Part shown: one piece after another, positions 26,943-35,480 of the stretch
Layout: every line of letters begins with the position of its first letter
Numbering within the stretch: position 1 is the first letter of the stretch
Origin: Puniceicoccaceae bacterium
Lineage (GTDB): Bacteria; Verrucomicrobiota; Verrucomicrobiia; Opitutales; Coraliomargaritaceae
Length of the DNA: 64,000 nucleotides
Reading direction: 5' to 3'
NCBI GenBank assembly: GCA_002729725.1
Contig: PBYS01000082.1
Span: forward strand, 1-64,000
Position numbers and translations under genes: made by a program
Notes under the pieces: model-generated
Told to the model about the DNA's origin: nothing
The model's database searches: none
Seen by the model: the letters and a program-made list of their open reading frames with translations, nothing else

Positions 26943-28089
26943 ACCGACATGGTGTATTTTTTTGAGAAGTCTGCCCACTGGCGGGGTGGAACGGCAGTTT
27001 ATTCGTTTAGCAAATCTGCTTTCGCGACACCGTCGTGTTGTATTTGTGACATTGTTTGCTCCTGATGAACGTGTCCGGTCGACCTTGGATAGTCGTGTGC
27101 CCCTTCATGTCTTGTTCGATAAGGATGTCGGTAACAGATCTCCCATTCTCGATCTTTTGAGAGCGCCTATACGTTTAAGAAAAATTATAGACCGTGAGCA
27201 GGTAGATGTTATTTATAGCGCTCGTGAATTGGCAAATCTAGTATCGGCGCTCGCCGCGAAGAAACGACCCGCGGCTCGATTACTCTGGGGGCATCGTGTG
27301 TCTCAACATCATTTTAGTAGGCGTATACGCCTTTTACTGCCAATACTGCGTTGGGCGCAGGGGAGGGTTCATTGCCAAATTGCAAATAGCCAAGATGGCT
27401 TATCCTTTTACCGAAGCATTGAACTGTGCCGAGGTTACTGCGATTACTTGCCTAATTTTATCGATTTCGAGAAATTTAAATTTTCCGAAGAACTGCGTTT
27501 GAAGCAGAGAGAACGCTGGGCACTAGGTGGATCTACCATTGCCATTGGAATCGTCGGTAGGATTGCGCCGATGAAAAATCACAAAAGTTTCTTGGCGATG
27601 GCTTCCCGGATTCTTACTGAGATGGGGAATGTGCGCTTTTATATTATTGGTTCTGGGGAAAGCGATTTAGTGGATCAAATTAAATCAGAGATCGATCGCC
27701 GTGGGATGTCGGATCAACTGATGATGGAGAGCTCGTTGCCCATGGATGCGTTGCCATCAGTCTATTGTGGCTTAGACTTGCTGTGCTCGACTTCTCTATA
27801 CGGCGAAGGCTTTCCTAATGTAGTCGCTGAGGCGATGGCCTGTGATTGTCCAGTCGTTGCTACCGATGTCGGTGAAGCGCGTGGCATTCTTGGATCAGTT
27901 GGATGCCTCGTGGCGCCTGGGGACGACGATGCTTTGTTTGAAGCAGTGCGCTCTTTTCTACAATCCACGGCATTCGAGCGTGATGGTACACGGCGTAGGC
28001 ATGTTGAATCATTATGTGACGAGTCGACTATCTCAGATCGAGTAATTTTTTGGGGTGAGTCGAATCTCCGTCCTAGCATGGGGAATTAA
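26929..28089 (+). CDS. GT4 family glycosyltransferase
   Basis: The ATG at 26929 gives 386 residues beginning MKMDKPTWCIFLRSLPTGGVERQ, where the GG near the N-terminus is a typical GT4 acceptor-side loop. The C-terminal domain has GIVGRIAPMKNH and the EX7E segment YGEGFPNVVAEAMACDCPVV. The function is transfer of a sugar to the lipid-linked polymer. It is the last gene of the plus-strand overlapping run and is followed at once by an intrinsic terminator. Base composition is more AT-rich than in the flanking housekeeping genes. Confidence 0.85.
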   Translation: MKMDKPTWCIFLRSLPTGGVERQFIRLANLLSRHRRVVFVTLFAPDERVRSTLDSRVPLHVLFDKDVGNRSPILDLLRAPIRLRKIIDREQVDVIYSARELANLVSALAAKKRPAARLLWGHRVSQHHFSRRIRLLLPILRWAQGRVHCQIANSQDGLSFYRSIELCRGYCDYLPNFIDFEKFKFSEELRLKQRERWALGGSTIAIGIVGRIAPMKNHKSFLAMASRILTEMGNVRFYIIGSGESDLVDQIKSEIDRRGMSDQLMMESSLPMDALPSVYCGLDLLCSTSLYGEGFPNVVAEAMACDCPVVATDVGEARGILGSVGCLVAPGDDDALFEAVRSFLQSTAFERDGTRRRHVESLCDESTISDRVIFWGESNLRPSMGN

Positions 28090-28100
28090 CAGTTAGTTCC

Positions 28101-28122
28101 CTTTTATCGTAAAAGTTTTTTT
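28101..28122 (+). terminator. Intrinsic terminator of the plus-strand polysaccharide operon
   Basis: CTTTTA-TCG-TAAAAG forms a short hairpin directly followed by seven T residues on the plus strand. It lies 12 bases after the last GT4 stop and overlaps the end of the convergent gene. Confidence 0.65.
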
Positions 28123-28982
28123 AATTTTCTGACGAATTGAATCGGTTTCAATAGTAAGTATTTATACATTAGGATATGGCGAGTGAGTCGATAGTAATAA
28201 ATGAGGCCTTCCCACTTTAGAGCATACGTTTGTTTTAGGTAGATGTGATCGACTTTTGAGATTTCATCAGCTGCTTTTGAGGTGAGGTGACTCTTCTCTT
28301 TGAGGCACTTCGTGCCGTTGGAAAAGGCTGCTTCTGCGCCGTGTATAACTGCCACACGTCGAGGGTCGGAGTCTGTTTTATTAATGTTGTAGATTCGTTT
28401 TAGCAGCTTAAAGTGGTTTTCTGCGGAGCCTACTTGTTTTTTCCACCGATCTCGTTGGACGACTTTTAAAGCACGGTGTAAACCAAATGTCCATGCGAAT
28501 TCTAAAGTTGGGTTTGGGTTATGGATGGCGACTGGTGCTGGTGTTTGCTCGAAGACCTTCCTGTCTCCTGGGCAATTTGGGTGATGATCTACAAAGATAT
28601 GATCTTTACTTTCAGACCATTTTGCTCGATTCGAGAACATGTGCAGTCCGAATACATTCATTTGAGCATACCAATCGCGAATAGAGAAAATCGCGTGATC
28701 CAAGTCTGGCGCTTGGGTGAAGACGGATAGCATTTTCTCAACCATCTTCGGGTCATCGAATACCATATCCGCATCCAACTTGATGAAGTAATCATATGTG
28801 TCGCTCAATTCCATGAAACGCCGATAGAGCGTATCATGGGCTTCTTTGTTTGGGAGGTTCTCTATTACTTCGTGGTGAATCGCGATGTGTGTTTGTGCTC
28901 TAACAGATTCAATGCACTGACCTATTTCATTTTCGCCGCAATAAAGCGTTCCAATAAAAACTCGTTTAGGGGGCTTAGTCAC
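28104..28982 (-). CDS. Glycosyltransferase, GT2-like
   Basis: Encodes 292 residues from a GTG start that overlaps the upstream deacetylase stop (GTGA). The GT-A style start IGTLYCGENEIGQCIESV is followed by IKLDADMVFDD, whose DAD fits the metal-binding DXD motif. The C-terminal end is basic and hydrophobic, with YYYRLTRHILMYKYLLLKP, and may sit at the membrane. The donor and acceptor are unknown. It is the last gene of a minus-strand run with a deacetylase, a sulfotransferase and a flippase, so a polysaccharide role is likely. Confidence 0.7.
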   Translation of the reverse strand: MTKPPKRVFIGTLYCGENEIGQCIESVRAQTHIAIHHEVIENLPNKEAHDTLYRRFMELSDTYDYFIKLDADMVFDDPKMVEKMLSVFTQAPDLDHAIFSIRDWYAQMNVFGLHMFSNRAKWSESKDHIFVDHHPNCPGDRKVFEQTPAPVAIHNPNPTLEFAWTFGLHRALKVVQRDRWKKQVGSAENHFKLLKRIYNINKTDSDPRRVAVIHGAEAAFSNGTKCLKEKSHLTSKAADEISKVDHIYLKQTYALKWEGLIYYYRLTRHILMYKYLLLKPIQFVRKLKKLLR

Positions 28983-29707
28983 AGTTTATTTTTGAGGCTG
29001 ATACGGCGTTGATTCATACGAGATCCGTTTTCCCCTGTTTCGGTTCCGTAGCCGTAAAGGTAGCCGCACAGGCGGGCAGCTGTTCGTACGAGACGATCGC
29101 TTGAGCCGTATGGGTAAGAAATGTGAGTTATTTTACCGCCGATCTTTTCTTCTAGTAGTTTTTTTGAGCGCCTAAGTTCGCTGAAAATGGTCAGTGGCGA
29201 TTGTCGTTTGAGGTCGAGGTGGGCGTCCGTGTGGGAGCCGATGCTAATTAAGGGGTGATCATTTAATTTGCGTAACATTGCCCAACTTAGAAAGCTACGT
29301 TTACGTTGTGTGTCTCTTCTATACCTCCCCGCTTTAGCCATCTCGTTCATCACTCGTTCTCGGTGTTTTTTCGATGCGCCCCGGAGTTGGCGATGGATCG
29401 AGTCGAAATCTACATCTTTTACTAAGCCTGCGACAAGGGCATCGCAAAACTCGGCTTCGTAGGGATAGACTCTACCTTCGACAAAACCTGTCGTTACAAA
29501 AACAATTAATGGAATATTCTCCTTTTCCAAGAGCGGCAACAGGTTGATAGTCGAAGTGTAGCCATCGTCTGCGGTCAGTAGGATTTCATTATTAGCAGAG
29601 TGTTTTCGGATGAAGCTCGCTACGGTTTCAATGTCGACCTTGTTGTTTGCATTGGCCCCAAGATCGTCTGCTTCGTGTGGGCCAATGTCATGTAAGTATA
29701 AAATCAT
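28979..29707 (-). CDS. Polysaccharide deacetylase family protein
   Basis: The ATG at 29707 overlaps the sulfotransferase stop (ATGA) and gives 242 residues. The NodB-type deacetylase marks are LLTADDGYTST (catalytic/metal Asp pair, where TFDDG is usual), SIGSHTDAHLDL (the metal-binding HxxxH), and ISYPYGSSDRLV. It would remove N- or O-acetyl groups from the polymer or a precursor. No signal peptide is visible, so it may act in the cytoplasm or at the membrane face. It lies between the sulfotransferase and a glycosyltransferase with coupled translation. Confidence 0.82.
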   Translation of the reverse strand: MILYLHDIGPHEADDLGANANNKVDIETVASFIRKHSANNEILLTADDGYTSTINLLPLLEKENIPLIVFVTTGFVEGRVYPYEAEFCDALVAGLVKDVDFDSIHRQLRGASKKHRERVMNEMAKAGRYRRDTQRKRSFLSWAMLRKLNDHPLISIGSHTDAHLDLKRQSPLTIFSELRRSKKLLEEKIGGKITHISYPYGSSDRLVRTAARLCGYLYGYGTETGENGSRMNQRRISLKNKL

Positions 29708-30531
29708 TCGCTGCCGTGACGCTTCCATGATTTAAGTTCGCGATTTGTTAACTTTTCGAGGGCCTCGATGTCAGGTAAAAAGATGCGGGTTAGCTCACGA
29801 ACAAAATCGTTCGATTGTGCAGATAGCTTCTCGGGGGGGGGGACTAATCGAAGGCGAATCAGAGCATCACGGAAGCATGGAGCCAAAGTCGGTTTTCCTA
29901 GAGCTTTTCGGATGAATTTTGCAGTTCGCGGAGCACTGATGCCGGCAGCGTTGATTTTTCTTTCTAGGACTTCTGGCTGGAATTTCGAATCAACACCAAT
30001 GAATTCCAGAATCTCTTTTAGGAAATGCTGTGGATCAGACCGTAGATCGTCGAAGAAGGCGATGTGAACTTGCTCCCTTGGGAAATATTCGAGAAATCGT
30101 TCAGCAGTGTGCGCGTATAACCCTGGCTCAATCCAATTGGCGAAAAGATCGTAGTTTTTTAATGCCTCGTCGAAAGTATAATTAAAACGTAGTTTCTTTT
30201 TTTCATGCCAATAATGAGAAAAGGCGCGTTCTACGGGGTCGCGGGCAGTTATGAGGATTTTTGCTTTGGGGTTGTATTGGGCGATACGATTGGGTGCCAG
30301 CGGGGAGCGACCATAAGAGGGCGTTGAATCGAAAGGTATACCTTTAGCTGATGTCGGGAATTGGCGATGATACCAGTCCACACCATGGCTGGTATGCATA
30401 TCGAAAAAGTGGATCGCGTCTCGCTCACAGGTGCATATTTCTGGGTGCTCAGTGAGTGCGACATGGAGCCAAGTCGTTGCTGTCTTTTGCGGGCCGACGT
30501 GCACCACTTGAACTTTAAAGAGGGAGGACAT
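29704..30531 (-). CDS. PAPS-dependent sulfotransferase
   Basis: Encodes 275 residues. The 5'-phosphosulfate binding loop VHVGPQKTATTWLHVAL is at the N-terminus, and the 3'-phosphate binding segment ITARDPVERAFSHYWHEKK follows about 90 residues on. Both are characteristic of the Sulfotransfer family that uses PAPS to sulfate carbohydrates. Together with the neighbouring flippase, deacetylase and glycosyltransferase it points to a sulfated surface polysaccharide, as expected for a marine bacterium. Confidence 0.88.
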   Translation of the reverse strand: MSSLFKVQVVHVGPQKTATTWLHVALTEHPEICTCERDAIHFFDMHTSHGVDWYHRQFPTSAKGIPFDSTPSYGRSPLAPNRIAQYNPKAKILITARDPVERAFSHYWHEKKKLRFNYTFDEALKNYDLFANWIEPGLYAHTAERFLEYFPREQVHIAFFDDLRSDPQHFLKEILEFIGVDSKFQPEVLERKINAAGISAPRTAKFIRKALGKPTLAPCFRDALIRLRLVPPPEKLSAQSNDFVRELTRIFLPDIEALEKLTNRELKSWKRHGSE

Positions 30532-30544
30532 ATTTAACTATTTA

Positions 30545-31867
30545 CTAGAGGGAAACGAGGACCATGCAATTCACGATTAGGATAAATAAGATTCTTCTGA
30601 TGCCAAGGAGTGAATACTTCATCTTAAAGAAAAAGAAAACATGGTCTGTTAGATTTTGAACGAATATACATACGAAAGTGCCTATTGCAGCGCCAATGAC
30701 TCCATAGATTCTTATGAAAAGAATATTGCTGGCGATAATTGCCAAGAGGAGGATGAGATTACTGATTAGAGAATATCCTGGATGCCCCATCAAATAGAGG
30801 GCACGTCCTATTGGGCCAGCGGCTACGCGGTTGAAGAAAGCAAGTGAAAGTAACGAGAGGAGCGTTGCATTATGGCCATAGTCTCCAAAGAAATTTAGAA
30901 GGTAAGGGCTTGAAGCAAAGTAGATGCTGAGAATGCCCAGTCCGATGCCGGTTGCTACATTCATATTTAGAGTGAATTCCTCTCGTACTGAGTCTGCAGT
31001 TTTGTTGGCGATGGCATATCGAAGGCGAGGTCCGAAGAGAGGTTCCATTAACATGTTGCCAAGCGGGACAATTAGGGCGAGTCGAGCAGCCAAGGCGTAA
31101 TCGGCTGCTGCAAGAGTACCTAACATAGCTCCTACCATCACCAAGTCGACTTTCTCTAATCCAGAGTGTGTCAGTCGGAGTAGCATTAATTTTATCGAAT
31201 AAATTATATCCCTCCTGTTGAGCGAGACAGGTTCTGATGTCGGGCTTCGTCGGCGTAAAAATCCCTCAAAGGTAAAAACGGACAATAGGTTTGGTAATAG
31301 GAGGTAAGAGATGATCGCGTAAGAGCACTTTGGGCCGAGAAAATATATGGAAGCGAGGCAGAGTAGACGTAAAAGGTTGGAAAGGATGCCTATGGACAGG
31401 GCGGTTGAGGCCTCCTTATTCGCTTGGAACAGGGCAGTGTAGAGCGCTCCCAGAGCATTGAGAGCCGTGTTTATTGAAAAAATGCAGATCCAAAAAAACG
31501 AATTATTAACAGAGGTTGGTGGTATGAGCAGAAGCAGAGCTACCAAAGGTAAGTCGAGGCAGATAAAAACAAAAAGGCTGATCTTCTTCAGTTCCCCGAC
31601 AAGATCCATTCCGTGAATGGTTCCGTCAGGGGCAGATTTTTGGCCCGCTACCCTGTAGATAATGAGTTTATCAAAGCCCATCAAGGTCGGGATCAGTAGG
31701 TATGCAAAGATGGCTTGATAAAGTGCAAAGTTGCCGAATGTTTCTTTTCCGTAGAGTCCGGTCAGCGCTCTAATAAGAATGAAGCCGCTTAATAGAGTTG
31801 TGCCTTGACGAATGGCAGACAGGCCTACGGTTCCAGCATAGGGTTTTATGGAATCGATGAATGCCAT
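30545..31867 (-). CDS. Wzx-type oligosaccharide flippase
   Basis: Encodes 440 residues with about twelve hydrophobic segments and almost no soluble domain, the pattern of MATE/MOP-superfamily polysaccharide flippases. It probably carries lipid-linked repeat units across the inner membrane. The N-terminal IRQGTTLLSGFILIRALTGLYG is typical of this family. It is the first gene of the minus-strand run, thirteen bases before the sulfotransferase gene. The composition is AT-rich relative to the flanks. Confidence 0.82.
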   Translation of the reverse strand: MAFIDSIKPYAGTVGLSAIRQGTTLLSGFILIRALTGLYGKETFGNFALYQAIFAYLLIPTLMGFDKLIIYRVAGQKSAPDGTIHGMDLVGELKKISLFVFICLDLPLVALLLLIPPTSVNNSFFWICIFSINTALNALGALYTALFQANKEASTALSIGILSNLLRLLCLASIYFLGPKCSYAIISYLLLPNLLSVFTFEGFLRRRSPTSEPVSLNRRDIIYSIKLMLLRLTHSGLEKVDLVMVGAMLGTLAAADYALAARLALIVPLGNMLMEPLFGPRLRYAIANKTADSVREEFTLNMNVATGIGLGILSIYFASSPYLLNFFGDYGHNATLLSLLSLAFFNRVAAGPIGRALYLMGHPGYSLISNLILLLAIIASNILFIRIYGVIGAAIGTFVCIFVQNLTDHVFFFFKMKYSLLGIRRILFILIVNCMVLVSL

Positions 31868-32123
31868 GATTGTGTTTACAGAGTGGAGTCGCCACTATCA
31901 GGATGGATTCGGATCTGATTTGTTTTATTGAACATGTGTAAGTGCTTTAGCTAGGCACCGTAAACTTTGGGGGACTCGCTATTTGGCCGGATAGTGGCTT
32001 CGACATTACATTGAGTTTGTATTGATGGCTAAATCGGTCAGTGTTCGTGCGTTCTCTTAGAATCGTTAACAGATTGCTTATCACTACTGAATAGTTTGGA
32101 GATAACCCTTTAGGATCGCTTCT
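31868..32123. other. 256-nt spacer between DegT-type and flippase genes
   Basis: No gene is seen. The stretch probably holds the promoter of the flippase-sulfotransferase-deacetylase run, but I cannot point to a clear -35/-10 pair. Confidence 0.3.
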
Positions 32124-33248
32124 TTACAACTTTGCCTTTGGTGAAAGAATTTCTTTTTGGATCACCGCTTCAACAATACGATCTTGATCGGATTCGCTCA
32201 AGTAAGGATGAAATGGCAGGCTGATGACTTCCTTGGCGGCTTTCTCGGTATTAGGGAAGCTCTTTTTTGCGCAGGGCAGATGGCTGAACACTGCCTGCTG
32301 GTGGAGTGGCTTGCGGTAATACACGGCGCTGGGAATGTCGGCTGCTTTGAGGACTTCGCCTAGGCTGTCTCGGTTTTGGGGGCGGATGGTGTATTGCGCG
32401 TAAATGTGCGTGTTGCCGGGCTGGATGGTGGGCACGGTCACATACTCCTTGAGTGCCTCGGAGTAACGGGCACCGACTTGCTGACGTAGGGCGATTTCTT
32501 CGTCGCGGAAGTTGGCAAACTTAGCTTGGATGACGGCGGCTTGCAGGCTGTCGCAGCGACCGTTGGTGCCGAGGATGTAGTGCGACTCACGCTCTTTGCA
32601 GCCGTGGTTGGTGACGGCGCGTAGGTCTTCGGCCAGTTGCTCGTCTGCGGTGAAGACGGCGCCGCCGTCGCCATAGCCGCCGAGCGGCTTGGCGGGAAAG
32701 AAGCTGGTGGTGGCCACATTGCCAAAGGTGCCGGCTTTGCGCCCGTTTTGCTCGGCGCCAAAACTTTGCGCGGCGTCTTCGATGATCTTAAGACCGTGCT
32801 TCTCGGCAATGGCTTCGAGGGCGGTGTAGTCGGGTAATTGCCCGAAGAGGTCGACGGGGATGATCGCCTTGGTTTTTGGGGTGATGGCTTTTTCGACTTC
32901 GACCGGATCGATGTTATAAGTGTCGGGCGCGATGTCGACAAAGACGGGGGTGGCGCCAACCAGAGCGATGGTCTCGGCGGTACTGATCCAAGTGAAGGGC
33001 GTGGTAATCACTTCATCACCGGGGCCGATGCCGAGTGCGCGTAGTGCGACCTCCAAGGCCATCGTGCCGCTTGCGACGGCGATGCAGTGAAGCGGTTGGG
33101 AGTCGCCGAGGAATTCACCCAGTGTGGCCTCAAGTTCGTAAACTTCGGGGCCGTTGATGTAGCGGCCGTGTTCAAATACCTTGGCGACGGCGGCGTCGAT
33201 TTGAGCCGCGCTATGGGCGTGGATGGCTTTGATGTCGATGAATTGCAT
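32124..33248 (-). CDS. DegT/DnrJ/EryC1/StrS-type sugar aminotransferase
   Basis: Encodes 374 residues, standard for this PLP enzyme family. EDAAQSFGAEQNGRK is the PLP-contact segment, and SFFPAKPLGGYGDGGAV carries the Schiff-base Lys. It would transfer an amino group from glutamate to a nucleotide-linked keto-sugar to give an amino-sugar precursor of the surface polysaccharide. The exact sugar cannot be told from sequence alone. It lies five bases downstream of an ArnC-like GT2 gene and is probably cotranscribed with it. Confidence 0.9.
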   Translation of the reverse strand: MQFIDIKAIHAHSAAQIDAAVAKVFEHGRYINGPEVYELEATLGEFLGDSQPLHCIAVASGTMALEVALRALGIGPGDEVITTPFTWISTAETIALVGATPVFVDIAPDTYNIDPVEVEKAITPKTKAIIPVDLFGQLPDYTALEAIAEKHGLKIIEDAAQSFGAEQNGRKAGTFGNVATTSFFPAKPLGGYGDGGAVFTADEQLAEDLRAVTNHGCKERESHYILGTNGRCDSLQAAVIQAKFANFRDEEIALRQQVGARYSEALKEYVTVPTIQPGNTHIYAQYTIRPQNRDSLGEVLKAADIPSAVYYRKPLHQQAVFSHLPCAKKSFPNTEKAAKEVISLPFHPYLSESDQDRIVEAVIQKEILSPKAKL

Positions 33249-33253
33249 AGTGC

Positions 33254-34201
33254 TTATAAAGTTTCCGTGATTCGGGGTGTCTTCTGACTTTGGGATTTAC
33301 TGTTGAAATTAATTAGCTCGCCGATGAGGCCAGTGGAGATCAATTGCACGCCAAGAATGACGAGCAATATTCCGAGTTGAAGTAGCGGGCGCTGTCCAAT
33401 GCTGTGGCCAAAGATGAGCTTTTCGATGGTTAAACTGGCTAGGATCAAAAAGCCTAGCATGCCGCTGATCATACCGAAGCCACCGAAAAAATGCCCTGGC
33501 CGTTTTAGATAGCGAGTGATTACGACCACAGTGATAAGATCGAGCCCGCCTTTGAATAGACGTTTCCAGCCGTATTTAGAAACGCCATGGGTGCGACGGT
33601 GGTGCTCGACGGGTATCTCGGCGGTGGTGAAGCCCTCGGCTGCCAATAGCACGGGGATGTAGCGGTGCAGCTCGCCATAAAGCTCGACGCTGTGGATGGC
33701 TTCGGCGCGGTAGGCTTTGAAGCCGCAGTTGAAGTCGTGAATTTTTACGCCCGAGGTGGCTCGAGTGGCGGCATTGAAGAAGCGAGAGGGCAAGGTCTTG
33801 CCGAGTGGATCTTTGCGGAGTTGTTTCCAGCCGGAGACACAGTCGTAGCCCTCGTCGAGCTTGGCTAGGAAGCTGGGGATCTCGGCTGGCTCGTCTTGCA
33901 GATCGGCATCCATGGTGAAGATGATGTCGCCGCGAGCTTGCTCAATTCCGGCGGAGAGGGCGGCGGCCTTGCCGTGGTTGCGGCGAAAGCGCAGTGCGAC
34001 TACCTGCTCGGGGTGGGCTTGTTTGAGCGCTTCTATTTTTTTCCAAGACCCGTCGGTGCTGCCATCATCTACGAAGATCACCTCAAAGCTGCCCAGAGCG
34101 TTTGTTTCCACGGTGGCGGCTATCTGCTCGAACAGGGATGACAGCGTAGCTTCCTCGTTACAGAGGGGGATGACGATGGAAAGTGCGGGCTCGGTGGGCA
34201 T
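33254..34201 (-). CDS. DPM1/ArnC-type GT2 glycosyltransferase with membrane tail
   Basis: Encodes 315 residues. The GT2 domain starts LSIVIPLCNEEATL and carries IFVDDGSTDGSW and MDADLQDEP (DXD motif). The C-terminus has two transmembrane helices (about 230-295). This is the layout of enzymes that charge polyprenyl phosphate with a sugar, such as ArnC, GtrB or DPM1-like proteins. The product could feed the GT39-like enzyme encoded upstream, which needs a polyprenyl-phosphate sugar donor. It forms a two-gene unit with the aminotransferase. Confidence 0.85.
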   Translation of the reverse strand: MPTEPALSIVIPLCNEEATLSSLFEQIAATVETNALGSFEVIFVDDGSTDGSWKKIEALKQAHPEQVVALRFRRNHGKAAALSAGIEQARGDIIFTMDADLQDEPAEIPSFLAKLDEGYDCVSGWKQLRKDPLGKTLPSRFFNAATRATSGVKIHDFNCGFKAYRAEAIHSVELYGELHRYIPVLLAAEGFTTAEIPVEHHRRTHGVSKYGWKRLFKGGLDLITVVVITRYLKRPGHFFGGFGMISGMLGFLILASLTIEKLIFGHSIGQRPLLQLGILLVILGVQLISTGLIGELINFNSKSQSQKTPRITETL

Positions 34202-34302
34202 AAATATTCTGGCAGTAGCTTGCTTGTGGCAGGCTCTTAGGCAAGCAGAGTTTGAATTGATAAATATTGCCCTTTGCCGGCAGCTTACATTACTTGAGGC
34301 GC

Positions 34303-34995
34303 ATGCAAGTATCCATTGTCATTCCCATCTATAATGAGTGTGAGACCCTGAACGAGATTGTAAATCGTGTGCGGGCGGTTGAGGGAATGTCGGTTAAGGA
34401 GATTATTTTAGTCGATGATTGCTCGACCGATGGCACGCGTGCCTTGTTGGAATCTGAGTTTCTGGACCCGATTTTCAAAAAGGCCTATCATCAGGTAAAT
34501 CAAGGCAAGGGGGCGGCCTTGCGAACAGGTTTTGAGCTCGCCACGGGCGATATTGTCGCGATTCAGGATGCGGATTTGGAATATGATCCCGAAGAACTGC
34601 CAGGGCTCTTACGGCCGATTTTACGTAATCAGGCGGATGTGGTCTTCGGCTCTCGTTTTATGGGCGGCGGTGCGCACCGCGTGGTCTTTTATTGGCACAT
34701 GTTGGGCAACAAGTTTTTGACTATGTTGAGCAATATGATGACGAATTTGAACCTGACCGACATGGAGTGCTGCTATAAGATTTTCCGCCGCGAGGTGCTT
34801 GAGCAAATAACTGTGGAGGAGAACCGTTTTGGGGTCGAGCCGGAGCTGACTGCTAAAATTTCAAAGCTTAATGTGCGCATCTACGAGGTCGGCATTTCGT
34901 ATTACGGGCGCACATATGAAGAAGGTAAAAAAATCGGCTGGCGCGATGGGGTTCGCGCGATCTATGCGATCTTGAAATACGGCTTTTTTCGCTAG
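34303..34995 (+). CDS. DPM1-type GT2 glycosyltransferase
   Basis: The ATG at 34303 gives 230 residues starting [19 protein letters not shown]. It has VDDCSTDGT and the DXD-type [12 protein letters not shown], with the family end block [36 protein letters not shown]. There is no C-terminal membrane domain. Close relatives are dolichyl/polyprenyl-phosphate mannose or glucose synthases. It is divergent from the ArnC-like gene across a 100-nt spacer, so both may share regulatory DNA. Confidence 0.87.
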   Translation: MQVSIVIPIYNECETLNEIVNRVRAVEGMSVKEIILVDDCSTDGTRALLESEFLDPIFKKAYHQVNQGKGAALRTGFELATGDIVAIQDADLEYDPEELPGLLRPILRNQADVVFGSRFMGGGAHRVVFYWHMLGNKFLTMLSNMMTNLNLTDMECCYKIFRREVLEQITVEENRFGVEPELTAKISKLNVRIYEVGISYYGRTYEEGKKIGWRDGVRAIYAILKYGFFR

Positions 34996-35136
34996 CTTAG
35001 TAAAGCTTCCGATATATTGTGAATATTGAGATCGTTGCCTAGTGTGGACGGCGATGGGGCTGTATCCTTTACGGAAGGCTCTTGCAAAAATGGCAAGTAT
35101 CTGCCTAGTTAAATTTTTGTTCACCGATCAAATACT

Positions 35137-35457
35137 ATGAACTTACTTGCTTTTATTGAGAACATCAATGGTCCGGAGCTAATCCTGATCTTTCTCGTGG
35201 TCTTGCTCCTTTTCGGAGCGGAACGCTTGCCTGGGCTGTTTAAATCTTTAGGGCAGTCTGTACGCGAGTTTAAGAAAGCGACTCGTGGCATTGAGGAGGA
35301 TATTCGCAGTGCGATGGACGTCGAGTCGACGCCCGTGACGCCTCGTGCCGCGCCGCAGACGGTCGCACAGCAAAATGCAGCGACTATACCGCCTACGGAG
35401 ACGGCTGTTGCTGCATCGGAGGCTGACAAGGCTGACTATACTGTGGCGCGTAAATGA
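35137..35457 (+). CDS. tatA: Twin-arginine translocase subunit TatA/TatE family
   Basis: Encodes 106 residues. A short N-terminal segment precedes one transmembrane helix (LILIFLVVLLLFGAERLPGL) with the family FGxxxLP hinge. An amphipathic helix follows (FKSLGQSVREFKKATRGI), then a flexible acidic tail rich in Ala, Thr and Pro. It forms the pore-lining oligomer of the Tat system that exports folded proteins. tatC is not in the window. The HtrA-like protease gene follows 23 bases after the stop. Confidence 0.92.
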   Translation: MNLLAFIENINGPELILIFLVVLLLFGAERLPGLFKSLGQSVREFKKATRGIEEDIRSAMDVESTPVTPRAAPQTVAQQNAATIPPTETAVAASEADKADYTVARK

Positions 35458-35480
35458 ACTGCTAGAGTCCGCGGGTAGCC

